In this document: one piece after another, positions 45,973-53,930 of the stretch
Position numbering within the stretch: the stretch's first letter is position 1
Layout of the letters: every line of letters starts with the position of its first letter
From: Thermoanaerobaculia bacterium
GTDB taxonomy: Bacteria > Acidobacteriota > Thermoanaerobaculia > Multivoradales > JAIOJS01
Reading direction: 5' to 3'
DNA length: 64,000 nt
NCBI GenBank assembly: GCA_030429235.1
Contig: JAUIDB010000022.1
Coordinates: 1-64,000, forward strand
The notes under the pieces: model-generated
Seen by the model: only the letters and a program-made list of their open reading frames with translations
The model's database searches: none
Told to the model about the DNA's origin: nothing
Translations under genes and position numbers: made by a program

Positions 45973-47802
45973 TCAATCGAGGGCGAACTGGGAGAGGTAC
46001 TCCTCCCGTTCGGGAGCGGCGGCCGTCGTCTGTTCTTCCTTGAGAAGCACGAAGTTCTCGAGGACGAGAGCGTCCATGTCGGTGGCCATGAAGCAGTGGA
46101 AGGCTTCGGCGGGAGACCGTACGATGGGCTCTCCCCGGACGTTGAAACTGGTGTTGATCACCACGCCACAGCCAGTACGTCGCTCGAACTCCCGCAGTAG
46201 CGAGTGGTAGGCCGGTGAACGGGCGGCGTCCACGGTTTGCACTCGGGCCGAGTCGTCGACGTGGGTTACCGCCGGGATCTGCGACCTGGGGACCCGGAGT
46301 CGATCGAGGCCGCGGGCCTCGCGCGCCACCTCGTCGAGCTCGAGTCGTTGCCCCTCGACGACCGGTCCCACCAGCAGCATGTACGGGCTGGGAGCTCCGA
46401 TACCGAAGTAGTCCTCGGAACGCTCTTCGAGCACGCTGGGGGCGAAGGGCCGGAAGGACTCCCTGAACTTGATCTTCAGGTTCATCTTGCTCTGCATCTC
46501 ACGGTCTCTGGGATCACCGAGGATGCTCCGTCCTCCCAGCGCGCGAGGACCGAATTCCATGCGGCCCTGGAACCAACCCACCACCCGTCCCTCGGCCAGG
46601 AGTTCGGCGGCGCGACTGTGCGTCGGTTGCCCTGCGGGTAGTTCTTCGAACTCGGCCTCCACAGACTCCAGGAAGGCGCGGATCGAGCTGGCGTCGAACT
46701 CCGGACCGAGCCGCGACCCGGCCTGGCTGTCTAGTGGGTCGGGGTTCCTGGGCTGATCGAGAAGTTGATGCCAGATCAAGAGAGCGGCGCCGAGCGCTCC
46801 CCCGGCATCGCCGGCCGCCGGCTGAATCCACACGTTTTCGAACGGGCCCTCTCTGAGGATGCGGCCGTTGCCAACGCAGTTCAAGGCGACGCCACCCGCC
46901 AGGCAAAGGTTGTCGAGGCCGGTTTGGCGATGGACGTGCCGCGTGGTGCGCAGCATGATCTCCTCGGTCACTTCCTGAATCGAGCGGGCGATGTCCATCT
47001 CGCGCTGGGTCAACGCACTCTCGGCCTTGCGGGCGGGGCCGCCGAAGAGCTTCGCCATCTTCGGGCCGGTCATGGTGAGGCCCTGGCAGTAGTTGAAGTA
47101 GGACAGGTCGAGGCGGAAGGAGCCGTCCTCCTTGAGGTCGAGGAGATGATCGAGGATCAGGCCGACGTACTTCGGTTCACCGTAGGGGGCCAAACCCATG
47201 AGTTTGTACTCGCCCGAGTTAACCCGAAAGCCGGTGAAGTAGGTGAACGCCGAGTAGAGCAGTCCCAAGGAGTGAGGAAAGCGCAGCTCGTGACTGAGTT
47301 CGAGGCGGTGGCCGCGACCGACTCCGTAGCTTGCGGTGGCCCATTCTCCCACCCCGTCGAGGGTGAGGATCGCAGCCTCTTCGAACGGTGAAGGGAAGAA
47401 GGCCGAGGCGGCGTGGGACTCGTGGTGCTCCGGGAAGACGAAACGTTTGCGGTACCCGGTCAGGCCACGCCGCATTTCGCGCGGCAGGTGGAGTTTCTGC
47501 TTGAGCCAGAGCGGCATCGCCCGGGCGAACGAGCGGAAGCCGACGGGCGCGTAGGCCAGGTAGGTCTCGAGCAACCGCTCGAACTTCAGCAGGGGCTTGT
47601 CGTAGAACCCTACGTAGTCGAGATCCTCAGGTCCCAGTCCGGCTTCGGCGAGGCAGTAGTCGATGGCTCGCTGCGGGAAGCGATGGTCGTGCTTGACCCG
47701 CGTGAACCGTTCCTCCTGGGCGGCGGCCACGATGCGGCCGTCGACCAGTAGAGCGGCGGCGGAGTCGTGGTAGAAGGCGGAGATTCCGAGGATCGCGGTC
47801 AC
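45973..47802 (-). CDS. NodU/CmcH-type carbamoyltransferase
   Basis: 609 aa, the usual family length. The N-terminal YrdC-like/Kae1-like fold begins ILGISAFYHDSAAALLVDGR and has EERFTRVKHDHRFPQRAIDY; the metal-binding histidines are in FPEHHESHAASAFFPS, a carbamoyladenylate-binding segment is LCLAGGVALNCVGNGRI, and the C-terminal acceptor domain has GRMEFGPRALGGRSIL and VINTSFNVRGEPIV. It transfers a carbamoyl group from carbamoyl phosphate, via carbamoyl-AMP, to a hydroxyl of an unknown acceptor (perhaps a glycan, lipid or secondary metabolite). GTG 47800-47802 has no ribosome binding site; TATGAT lies 8 nt upstream. The first gene of the set with SxtJ, DUF5989 and Crp/Fnr genes. Confidence 0.95.
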   Translation of the reverse strand: MTAILGISAFYHDSAAALLVDGRIVAAAQEERFTRVKHDHRFPQRAIDYCLAEAGLGPEDLDYVGFYDKPLLKFERLLETYLAYAPVGFRSFARAMPLWLKQKLHLPREMRRGLTGYRKRFVFPEHHESHAASAFFPSPFEEAAILTLDGVGEWATASYGVGRGHRLELSHELRFPHSLGLLYSAFTYFTGFRVNSGEYKLMGLAPYGEPKYVGLILDHLLDLKEDGSFRLDLSYFNYCQGLTMTGPKMAKLFGGPARKAESALTQREMDIARSIQEVTEEIMLRTTRHVHRQTGLDNLCLAGGVALNCVGNGRILREGPFENVWIQPAAGDAGGALGAALLIWHQLLDQPRNPDPLDSQAGSRLGPEFDASSIRAFLESVEAEFEELPAGQPTHSRAAELLAEGRVVGWFQGRMEFGPRALGGRSILGDPRDREMQSKMNLKIKFRESFRPFAPSVLEERSEDYFGIGAPSPYMLLVGPVVEGQRLELDEVAREARGLDRLRVPRSQIPAVTHVDDSARVQTVDAARSPAYHSLLREFERRTGCGVVINTSFNVRGEPIVRSPAEAFHCFMATDMDALVLENFVLLKEEQTTAAAPEREEYLSQFALD

Positions 47803-47810
47803 GGGACGCG

Positions 47811-47816
47811 ATCATA
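47811..47816 (-). promoter_or_regulatory. -10 box (TATGAT) abutting the carbamoyltransferase start
   Basis: TATGAT (five of six consensus) ends 8 nt before GTG 47802 and no ribosome binding site is visible, suggesting a leaderless operon transcript. Confidence 0.5.
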
Positions 47817-47860
47817 CGTGATCCCACTCTTCATTTCCGCCTTCCCGTAGCGAGCACGGT

Positions 47861-49387
47861 CTAGCGGAAGAGCCTGAACCAGAAGCCGAAGAACCGCTGG
47901 GCAGCCGGGGTCAGGCGCGTTCGGTTGTAGGCGTCGGCTGCCTTCTTGATCACCTCGGCCGTCGTGGGGTAGGGATGGATGGTCTCAGCGATCTTGCTCA
48001 GGCCGATCTTCTGTGTCACCGCGAGGCACAGTTCTGCCAGCAGGTCGCCGGCGTGGGCGGCGACGACCGTGGCGCCGAGGATCTCGTCGCTCCCCTTGCG
48101 AGTGTGGATCTTGAGAAATCCCTCGGTCGCACCGTCGAGAATGGCTCGGTCGACACTCGAGAGGTCCACTCTCAGGGTGTCGATCGCGATGCCCTGTTTT
48201 GCCGCCTGATTGGGGTAGAGACCAACGTGGGCGATTTCGGGACTGGTGTAGGTGCACCAGGGAACGACCAGGTCCGAACTCTTGGCGCGTCCGAAGAAGA
48301 AGGCGTTGCGGAGGACGGCTCGTGCTTGGGCGTCGGCAGCGTGGGTGAACTGGAAAGGAGATGCCACGTCACCACAGGCGTAGATCTTGGGGTTGCTGGT
48401 TCGGAAGCGCTCGTCGACCTCGACTCCCTTCTCATGGTGTCGGACACCGGCCTTGTCCAGGTCGAGCGCTTCGATGTTGGGCGCTCGGCCCACGGACACC
48501 AGGAGTTCGTCCACCGCGATCGAGTGGCTAGCTCCGTCCCTTTCGAAGCGAACGATCTTCTCCCGGCCGTCGGTCGAAACCTCCTGGATTGCGATTCCGA
48601 GTTGCAGGTCGACGCCGTCACGAATCATCGCGTCTTGTACTACGGCGGCCGCGTCCTCATCCTCCCGGGAGAGGATCTGAGGCATCATCTCGAAGACCGT
48701 GACTTCGCTTCCGAAGCGGGCGAACGACTGCGCCAGTTCACACCCGATCGGGCCGGCACCGATGACCCCGAGTCTCTTCGGTCGTTCGGTGAGCGCGAAG
48801 ATGCTCTCGTTCGTTAGATAGTCGGTTCCCTCGAGACCCGGGATCGGTGGGGCCGCGGCTCGAGCTCCGGTCGCGATCACGGCACGGCGGAACTCCAGGG
48901 TGGCGCCATCGACTTCGACTCGACTTGGACCGGTGAAGCGACCCTCGCCGAGAAAGACGTCGATGCCGAGACCCTGAAAACGCTCCACGCTATCGTGGGG
49001 CGAGATGTCGGCCCGAAGGCGCCGCATCCTCTCCATCGCCTTCCCGAAATCACCGCTGCCGATGTGTGGAGGCGCTCCGAAACGGCTCCCCTCGACCACC
49101 TCGTGCCAAACGCGCGCGGCGCCGATGACGCCCTTGGATGGGACGCAACCCACGTTCAGACAGTCGCCTCCCATCATGTGGCGCTCGATCAGGGCGACGC
49201 GAGCCCCCAGACCGGCGGCCCCGGCCGCGCTGACCAGGCCGGCGGTGCCGGCCCCGAGGACGACCAGGTGGTAGCGCTTCTTGGGAGTGGGGTTCTTCCA
49301 TCCGGCCGGATGGACGTGGCTCAGCAGGCGTTCGTTGTGCTCGTCCAGCGGATAGAACAGTGGCTGGCCGGTTTCAGTCGACTCCAT
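47861..49387 (-). CDS. FAD-dependent pyridine nucleotide-disulfide oxidoreductase (MerA-like fold)
   Basis: 508 aa. FAD loop VVLGAGTAGLVSAAGAAGLG (43-62), redox-active disulfide GGDCLNVGCVPSKG (Cys76, Cys81), NAD(P) loop GVIGAGPIGCELAQSFARFG, the second FAD motif YACGDVASPF, and a C-terminal dimerisation domain are all present. The paired cysteines at the C-terminus and the NmerA domain of mercuric reductase are absent, so Hg(II) reduction is unlikely; this group is widespread beside TVP38-type membrane proteins, as here. The substrate is unknown. GGAGGAG precedes ATG 49387 by 8 nt. Its start overlaps the upstream TVP38 gene by 14 nt. Confidence 0.88.
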   Translation of the reverse strand: MESTETGQPLFYPLDEHNERLLSHVHPAGWKNPTPKKRYHLVVLGAGTAGLVSAAGAAGLGARVALIERHMMGGDCLNVGCVPSKGVIGAARVWHEVVEGSRFGAPPHIGSGDFGKAMERMRRLRADISPHDSVERFQGLGIDVFLGEGRFTGPSRVEVDGATLEFRRAVIATGARAAAPPIPGLEGTDYLTNESIFALTERPKRLGVIGAGPIGCELAQSFARFGSEVTVFEMMPQILSREDEDAAAVVQDAMIRDGVDLQLGIAIQEVSTDGREKIVRFERDGASHSIAVDELLVSVGRAPNIEALDLDKAGVRHHEKGVEVDERFRTSNPKIYACGDVASPFQFTHAADAQARAVLRNAFFFGRAKSSDLVVPWCTYTSPEIAHVGLYPNQAAKQGIAIDTLRVDLSSVDRAILDGATEGFLKIHTRKGSDEILGATVVAAHAGDLLAELCLAVTQKIGLSKIAETIHPYPTTAEVIKKAADAYNRTRLTPAAQRFFGFWFRLFR

Positions 49388-50192
49388 CCTGGGTCTCCTC
49401 CCTGAGAGCACGTCGTGCCGTCTTGGTCACGACGGCGGTCACCGCGATTGTAGCGAGCAGGCCGAGACTCAAGACAGCCCAGTAGCCAAGGTCTTTCTCG
49501 GCGGCCGAGCCGGCAGCGGCAGCCGCGACGTTGCCCGCCACGTGGCCGTAGTAGACGTACAGCAAGGTGCCGGGGAGCATGCCGAAACAGGCGATGGCGT
49601 AGTCGACGAAGCGCACCCGGGTGAGTCCGAGGCCGTAGTTGAGCAAACTGAAGGGAAACACGGGAGAGAGCCGCATCAGGAAGACGATCTTCCGGCCCTG
49701 ATTTCCCACCGCCCGGTCGAGACTGGCGAACCGAGGCTGGTGAGCGAGTCGCCGCTCGACTGCTCCCCGCGCGAGATACCGGGACACCAGAAAGGCCAGG
49801 CAGGCTCCACTGGAGGCTCCGAGGAACACGACCAGGGTTCCCTTGGTGAGTCCGAAGATTGCACCGGCGGCCAGGGTGAGCAGGGAGCCCGGGATCAGGG
49901 CTACGGTGGCCAGGGCGTAGCCGACGACAAAGAGGACTGGACCCCAGGCGCCCTGGGCTTCGACCCAGTGGCTGAACTGCGGAATCAGCCCCCCCAACTC
50001 GCGGCCCAGGAAATAGAGAACAACCAGACCCGCGACCAGGAGCAGTAGGGTCGCAGGTCGTGGTTTTCCAGCCGAATCGGTGGTGGCTTCCCTGTCCGTC
50101 GAAGGCGTGCCGACAGGGTCATGGGACATCGTGGCGTCGGGGGCGCCGTGGGGTGGGGAGACGTCGTCAGCGCCACCGGTCGTTCTGGTCAT
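49374..50192 (-). CDS. TVP38/TMEM64-family (DedA-like) membrane protein
   Basis: 272 aa. A disordered N-terminus of about 45 residues is followed by about six hydrophobic helices. The family signature appears in VVGYALATVALIPGSLLTLA, then GAIFGLTKGTLVVFLGASSG and RLSPVFPFSLLNYGLGLTRV, with the GxxFG and FPF/NYxxGLT motifs of SNARE-associated/VTT domains. Such proteins are proposed to act in lipid scrambling or transport. Coupled to the flavoprotein by an overlap. TACAAT at 50215-50220 (minus strand) may be the -10 box, leaving a leader of about 16 nt. Longer frames to 50717 would cover the glnA upstream region and are rejected. Confidence 0.9.
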   Translation of the reverse strand: MTRTTGGADDVSPPHGAPDATMSHDPVGTPSTDREATTDSAGKPRPATLLLLVAGLVVLYFLGRELGGLIPQFSHWVEAQGAWGPVLFVVGYALATVALIPGSLLTLAAGAIFGLTKGTLVVFLGASSGACLAFLVSRYLARGAVERRLAHQPRFASLDRAVGNQGRKIVFLMRLSPVFPFSLLNYGLGLTRVRFVDYAIACFGMLPGTLLYVYYGHVAGNVAAAAAGSAAEKDLGYWAVLSLGLLATIAVTAVVTKTARRALREETQDGVD

Positions 50193-50432
50193 GGTTCTCG
50201 CCTTTCTTCGGGGAATTGTAGCGCTCCGTCTTGGTTGCGTCGTTCGGAGTACGGGGCAGCCTTCGGATTGGATTGACGACGCTGGCTTCGGATGATCGCG
50301 ATCCAAGGTGATCATGCGTTCTGGTCGTTTTGGCAAGAGTGGGTGAGCAATCAGCGGAAATGGGGGTTGATTCGCGGGTTGGTGATCTCTAGAATCTGCC
50401 GAAACGGCAAAAACAAGGAGGCAGTGCCGATC

Positions 50433-51761
50433 ATGAAGAGAGCCGAGATCATCAAGACCGTCGATGCGGACAACGTCCGTTTCATTCGCCTGCAGTTCAC
50501 CGACATGATGGGGATCAACAAGAACGTGGAGATCCCTCGCAGTCAGCTCGAGAAGGCCCTGGACGGCCAGATCATGTTCGACGGTTCGTCGATTCAGGGT
50601 TTCACCCGAATCGAAGAGTCGGACATGCTGTTGGTACCGGATTTCGATACCTTCCAGGTGAATCCGTGGTCGAACCCAGACGGTTCGCGTGTCGCTCGGC
50701 TGATCTGCGACGTGCACCTGCCGGACGGTTCACCCTTCGAGGGTTGCCCACGCTGCATCCTCAAGCGACAGACTGAACGGGCCGCAAAGCTGGGGTACGA
50801 GATGGTCTGTGGTCCCGAGGCCGAGTTCTTCCTCTTTCACAAGGACGAGATGGGCAACACGCTGGTCGAGACCCACGACGTCGGCGGCTACTTCGACCTG
50901 ACTCCGGTGGACCGAGGTGAGGACTGCCGACGCGACATCGTGATGGTCCTCGAGTCGATGGGATTCGAGGTCGAGGCGGCTCACCACGAGGTGGCGCCGG
51001 GGCAGCACGAGATCGACTTCAAGTACTCCGAGGCGATCGACTGCGCGGACAAGGTGTCGACCTTCCGATTCGTGGTCAAGAAGGTGGCTCTCGATCACGG
51101 CCTGCACGCGTCGTTCATGCCGAAGCCGATCTTCGGAGTGAATGGATCCGGTATGCACGTGCATCAGAGTCTGATCAGCAAGAAGGGGAAGAACGGCTTC
51201 TACGATCCCAAGGCCGACTTCCAGCTGTCGGAGCTCGCCATGCAGTACATCGGCGGAATCCTCGAGCACGCGGCGGCCTTCGTCGCCGTGACCAACCCCC
51301 TGGTGAACTCGTACAAGCGCCTGGTACCTGGCTACGAGGCGCCCATCAACGTGGCCTGGGCTGAACAGAACCGTAGCCCGCTGGTCCGAGTTCCGGCCAA
51401 GCGTGGCATGTCGACCCGCTGCGAGGTTCGAGTTCCTGATCCGTCGTGCAACCCCTACCTCGCGCTGGCCACGATGCTGGCGGCGGGCCTCGATGGGGTG
51501 GAGCGCGGCCTGCACGCCGGCAATCCGGTCAACAAGAACATCTTCACCATGAGCGAGCGCGAGAAGAAGCGCCTGAAGATCAAGCAGCTTCCTGCCGATC
51601 TCAGCGAGGCTCTCGACAACATCGAGAAAGACCGAGTGATCAAGGAGGCGTTGGGGTCCCATATCGCTGAGGCCTATCTGGTCGCCAAGCGCAAGGAGTG
51701 GGCCGACTACATCTCCCATGTCCACCCCTGGGAGCGCGAGCGATACCTGGAGGAGTACTGA
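50433..51761 (+). CDS. glnA: Glutamine synthetase, type I (GSI-alpha-like)
   Basis: 442 aa. It makes glutamine from glutamate, ammonia and ATP. Seen: DGSSIQGFTRIEESDMLLVP near residue 50, the metal and glutamate site GPEAEFFLF, AAHHEVAPGQHEIDFKY, the ATP-binding segment GSGMHVHQSL, and NRSPLVRVPAKRGMSTRCEV. The size and the lack of the adenylylated NLYDLP-type tyrosine loop (the region reads KNIFTMSEREKKRLK) put it in the short GSI-alpha group controlled by feedback instead of adenylylation. AAGGAGG lies 11 nt before ATG 50433. A clear terminator follows at 51798. The only glutamate dehydrogenase trace in the window is a remnant, so glutamine synthetase is likely to be important for ammonia assimilation. 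Confidence 0.97.
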   Translation: MKRAEIIKTVDADNVRFIRLQFTDMMGINKNVEIPRSQLEKALDGQIMFDGSSIQGFTRIEESDMLLVPDFDTFQVNPWSNPDGSRVARLICDVHLPDGSPFEGCPRCILKRQTERAAKLGYEMVCGPEAEFFLFHKDEMGNTLVETHDVGGYFDLTPVDRGEDCRRDIVMVLESMGFEVEAAHHEVAPGQHEIDFKYSEAIDCADKVSTFRFVVKKVALDHGLHASFMPKPIFGVNGSGMHVHQSLISKKGKNGFYDPKADFQLSELAMQYIGGILEHAAAFVAVTNPLVNSYKRLVPGYEAPINVAWAEQNRSPLVRVPAKRGMSTRCEVRVPDPSCNPYLALATMLAAGLDGVERGLHAGNPVNKNIFTMSEREKKRLKIKQLPADLSEALDNIEKDRVIKEALGSHIAEAYLVAKRKEWADYISHVHPWERERYLEEY

Positions 51762-51797
51762 GCTTCTAGTTCGGTTTCTCCCGCGACCCTAGATCGG

Positions 51798-51825
51798 CCC
51801 CGGGGAATCCCGGGGTTGATTTTTG
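51798..51825 (+). terminator. Intrinsic terminator of glnA
   Basis: CCCCGGG (51798-51804) and CCCGGGG (51809-51815) form a 7-bp GC stem with a GAAT loop, followed by TTGATTTTTG. Located 36 nt after the glnA stop codon. Confidence 0.85.
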
Positions 51826-51831
51826 ATTCGA

Positions 51832-51853
51832 TATGTGACTAAATGGTCACATA
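51832..51853 (+). promoter_or_regulatory. ArsR-type operator palindrome directly before the start codon
   Basis: TATGTGAC (51832-51839) and GTCACATA (51846-51853) are perfect inverted repeats with a 6-nt spacer and touch the ATG at 51854. Its position predicts autorepression by the ArsR domain of the gene behind it. No separate ribosome binding site fits in, so the transcript may be short or leaderless. Confidence 0.75.
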
Positions 51854-52732
51854 ATGAGCGAACGAGCACCAACCGTCGAAGATCAAGTCTTCAAAGCGCT
51901 CGCCGACCCCACGCGGCGGCAGATTCTGGATCGACTCCGAGTCGAACCGGCCACGACGGGACAGGTTGCCTCGGGGTTCGAACTGTCCCGCTTCGGCGTC
52001 ATGAAACACCTCAAGATCCTGCACGAGGCGGGTTTGCTGGTGGTCGAGGCGCGGGGACGGGAACGCTGGCATTCGGTCAATCCGTTGCCCATTCGCTCGA
52101 TCTACCACCGCTGGATGCGTCCCTTCGAGGAGCAAGCCAGCGACCAACTCCTACGGCTCCGGACCTTTGTCGAGGAACGAGCCGTCGGGAACCAGAAAGA
52201 GGAGGCAGAGACCATGAGTCGAGATGAGACCAACCGCACGAAGCAGGACCTCGGAGTGATCCACCTACAGGTCGAGGTAGAGATCAGGGCGACTCCTGAG
52301 GCCGTATGGACCGCCTTGACGGACGACATCGGTCGCTGGTGGCACCCTGCGTTCTACACCGGTGGCAAGGTGGGCGACATGCGCCTGGAATCAATCCTGG
52401 GAGGCCGGATGGTCGAGGAGTGGGGCGAGGGTGAGGGACTGGTCTGGGGCGTAGTCAACGGCCTGGAGCGGGGGCGCAGGCTCGAGGTGGTCAACGACAC
52501 CAGCCGAGCCTGGGGAGGACCCAGTCGCGGCCACTTCTCCTGGACGCTAGAAGACGCCGGTGAGGGAACCGTCGTGCGTTTCGAGCAGTCGCAGTTCGGG
52601 GTCGTTTCCGAGCAGACCGCGAGTTCCCTCGACTCTGGATGGAGCTTTCTCTTCGAACGCTGCCTCAAGCCCTGGATCGAAGAGGGGCAGGATCCGGCCA
52701 CGGTGCCTTACGAGGAGGAGTGCCAGCGGTAG
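51854..52732 (+). CDS. ArsR-type regulator fused to an SRPBCC/AHSA1 domain
   Basis: 292 aa. Residues about 8-95 form an ArsR-type winged helix (VFKALADPTRRQILDRL, then FELSRFGVMKHLKILHEAGL) without the cysteine metal-binding site of arsenic sensors. A charged linker (about 96-140) with an internal Met joins it to an AHSA1-like START/SRPBCC domain (ATPEAVWTALTDDIGRWWHP, then SGWSFLFERCLKPWIEEGQD), a hydrophobic-ligand pocket. Usually the two are separate neighbouring genes, so the fusion suggests that ligand binding in the pocket directly controls DNA binding. The adjoining palindrome is the likely operator. Confidence 0.88.
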   Translation: MSERAPTVEDQVFKALADPTRRQILDRLRVEPATTGQVASGFELSRFGVMKHLKILHEAGLLVVEARGRERWHSVNPLPIRSIYHRWMRPFEEQASDQLLRLRTFVEERAVGNQKEEAETMSRDETNRTKQDLGVIHLQVEVEIRATPEAVWTALTDDIGRWWHPAFYTGGKVGDMRLESILGGRMVEEWGEGEGLVWGVVNGLERGRRLEVVNDTSRAWGGPSRGHFSWTLEDAGEGTVVRFEQSQFGVVSEQTASSLDSGWSFLFERCLKPWIEEGQDPATVPYEEECQR

Positions 52733-52758
52733 GCTGCGGAGCCGGCGGTGGGTTGCGG

Positions 52759-52764
52759 TAGGCT
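52759..52764 (+). promoter_or_regulatory. -10 box (TAGGCT) before the DUF3465 gene, in an 11-bp direct repeat
   Basis: TAGGCT ends 8 nt before ATG 52773. The 11-mer GCGGTAGGCTG occurs twice, at 52726-52736 (containing the stop codon of the preceding gene) and 52755-52765. No ribosome binding site is present; leaderless transcription is likely. Confidence 0.45.
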
Positions 52765-52772
52765 GAGGCGCC

Positions 52773-53225
52773 ATGACTCCCCGCCGGCTCGTTATCGTCC
52801 TCTTCCTGGGGCTCGCTGTCTCCCTCGGCTGGTGGGTCGAGCAGCGTTCGGAGGGCGAGGGCTTCCCTCCGACGGTCGGAGGGGTCGCCACCTCGGATTC
52901 GGACGAAGCGCTGCGAGCCGCGGTAGCGTCGCGGCGCAGTGGCGTTTGGCTCGAAGCCCGAGCCACGGTCCTGCGGACCCTGCGGGACGACACCCGAGGC
53001 GACCGCCACCAGCGCTTCCTGCTCACGGTCGGCACCGGCACCGTACTGGTCGCGCACAATATCGATCTCGCCCCGCGCGTGCCGGTCGAACCCGGAACGG
53101 AGATCCGACTGCGGGGTCGGTTCGAGTGGAACGACCGCGGCGGCGTGATCCACTGGACTCACCACGATCCTGCTGGTCGTCGACGAGGGGGGTGGATCGA
53201 AATCGACGGCCGTCGCTTCCAATGA
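52773..53225 (+). CDS. DUF3465 family exported protein (150 aa)
   Basis: An N-terminal anchor or signal (LVIVLFLGLAVSLGWWVEQ) is followed by an OB-fold-like beta domain: RFLLTVGTGTVLVAHNIDLA, EIRLRGRFEWNDRGGVIHWT and HHDPAGRRRGGWIEIDGR. The phrase HWTHHDP...GGWIE is the diagnostic end of DUF3465. The function is unknown; these are periplasmic proteins with a nucleic acid-like OB fold. It starts 40 nt after the ArsR fusion gene but appears to have its own promoter. Confidence 0.88.
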   Translation: MTPRRLVIVLFLGLAVSLGWWVEQRSEGEGFPPTVGGVATSDSDEALRAAVASRRSGVWLEARATVLRTLRDDTRGDRHQRFLLTVGTGTVLVAHNIDLAPRVPVEPGTEIRLRGRFEWNDRGGVIHWTHHDPAGRRRGGWIEIDGRRFQ

Positions 53226-53284
53226 AACGGGCGGAACGTAGCCGTCGCCACTCCAGAGAGATGCGGCGAATGTCCTGTCGCGAC

Positions 53285-53313
53285 TAGACAATCCCCTGCC
53301 CTTGATTTATTCT
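53285..53313 (+). promoter_or_regulatory. Promoter of the RRM gene (TAGACA-17-TATTCT)
   Basis: TAGACA (53285-53290) and TATTCT (53308-53313), with a 17-nt spacer, match the sigma-70 consensus at nine of twelve positions. Transcription would start near 53320, leaving an untranslated leader of about 205 nt before ATG 53524. Confidence 0.6.
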
Positions 53314-53419
53314 ACGCACGCGAGATTCCTTGGACAGCCTCCGCCTACCGACCGAAGATCCCGAATCCTTCCAACAGTAGTCAAGCAGTTCCTTCACCCA
53401 AGGGGGGATTCTCGTCTGA

Positions 53420-53438
53420 GATTCCGACGGTCGGAATC
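53420..53438 (+). promoter_or_regulatory. Hairpin in the long leader of the RRM gene
   Basis: GATTCCGA (53420-53427) and TCGGAATC (53431-53438) form a perfect 8-bp stem with a CGG loop. Long structured leaders are typical of cold-shock and RRM mRNAs, where they control translation. The rest of the leader (53320-53523) contains no reading frame I believe in. Confidence 0.45.
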
Positions 53439-53523
53439 GCCCAAGAGAGGCGCACGAGGAGTGGTTCTCGGTACAGATCGAACCACCGGGTTGCGCCGAA
53501 GCTTAGAAAGATTGGAAAAGAGA

Positions 53524-53787
53524 ATGAAGAAGATCTATGTGGGCAACCTGCCCTTTTCTGCCACTGAAGACGAGGTTCGCGAGAAGTTTGGCGAGCATGG
53601 TGAGGTGATCAGCGTCGCGCTCATCAATGATCGTGAAACGGGGCGTCCCCGAGGCTTCGGCTTCGTCGAGATGGACGACGATGGCGCTATGTCCGCCATC
53701 CAGGCCCTCGACGGCAAGGACATGGGGGGCAGGACCCTGCGGGTGAACGAGGCTCGTCCTCGCCGCGACGACCGCCCTCGCTGGTAG
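53524..53787 (+). CDS. RRM-domain RNA-binding protein (87 aa)
   Basis: One canonical RNA recognition motif: RNP2 IYVGNLPF (residues 4-11) and RNP1 RGFGFVEM (about 43-50), including the aromatic residues that stack on RNA bases. The tail VNEARPRRDDRPRW is short and basic. Such small single-RRM proteins of bacteria are cold- or stress-induced RNA chaperones. GGAAAAGAG precedes ATG 53524. The gene has a consensus-like promoter with a 200-nt leader and ends at a strong terminator, so it is monocistronic and probably highly expressed. It shares the NEARPRR tail with the RRM protein at 749. Confidence 0.93.
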   Translation: MKKIYVGNLPFSATEDEVREKFGEHGEVISVALINDRETGRPRGFGFVEMDDDGAMSAIQALDGKDMGGRTLRVNEARPRRDDRPRW

Positions 53788-53876
53788 CCCGATAACTCAG
53801 CCGTCGAGGGGTTCGGGACCTCGACGAGCCGGGAGGACCCCGTAGAGACTTCTTCTCTTCGCCAGGTCCACGAGTC

Positions 53877-53902
53877 AAAGGCCCTCCCTCGGGAGGGCCT
53901 TT
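53877..53902. terminator. Strong bidirectional intrinsic terminator
   Basis: AAAGGCCCTCC (53877-53887) and GGAGGGCCTTT (53892-53902) form a perfect 11-bp stem with a CTCG tetraloop, with T-rich sequence on the plus side and A-rich on the other, so it serves the RRM gene and the convergent DUF4846 gene. Confidence 0.88.
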
Positions 53903-53930
53903 CTCGTGGCTGCAAGAAACTGGTCGTCGG

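Noticed and set aside
44486-47802. Saxitoxin-like biosynthetic cluster
   Set aside because: Only the carbamoyltransferase and two small membrane proteins are present; no polyketide, amidinotransferase or oxygenase genes occur nearby.
47861-49387. Mercury resistance (mercuric reductase)
   Set aside because: The C-terminal cysteine pair and NmerA domain are missing and there are no other mer genes; the TVP38 neighbour indicates a different family.
51832-51853. TGTGA/TCACA palindrome as a third CRP box
   Set aside because: The half-sites TGTGA and TCACA are 8 nt apart instead of 6, and the site abuts an ArsR gene; an ArsR operator explains it better.
52726-52765. 11-bp direct repeat GCGGTAGGCTG as a target-site duplication
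   Set aside because: The 18 bp between the copies is too short for a mobile element; a duplicated promoter segment is more likely.
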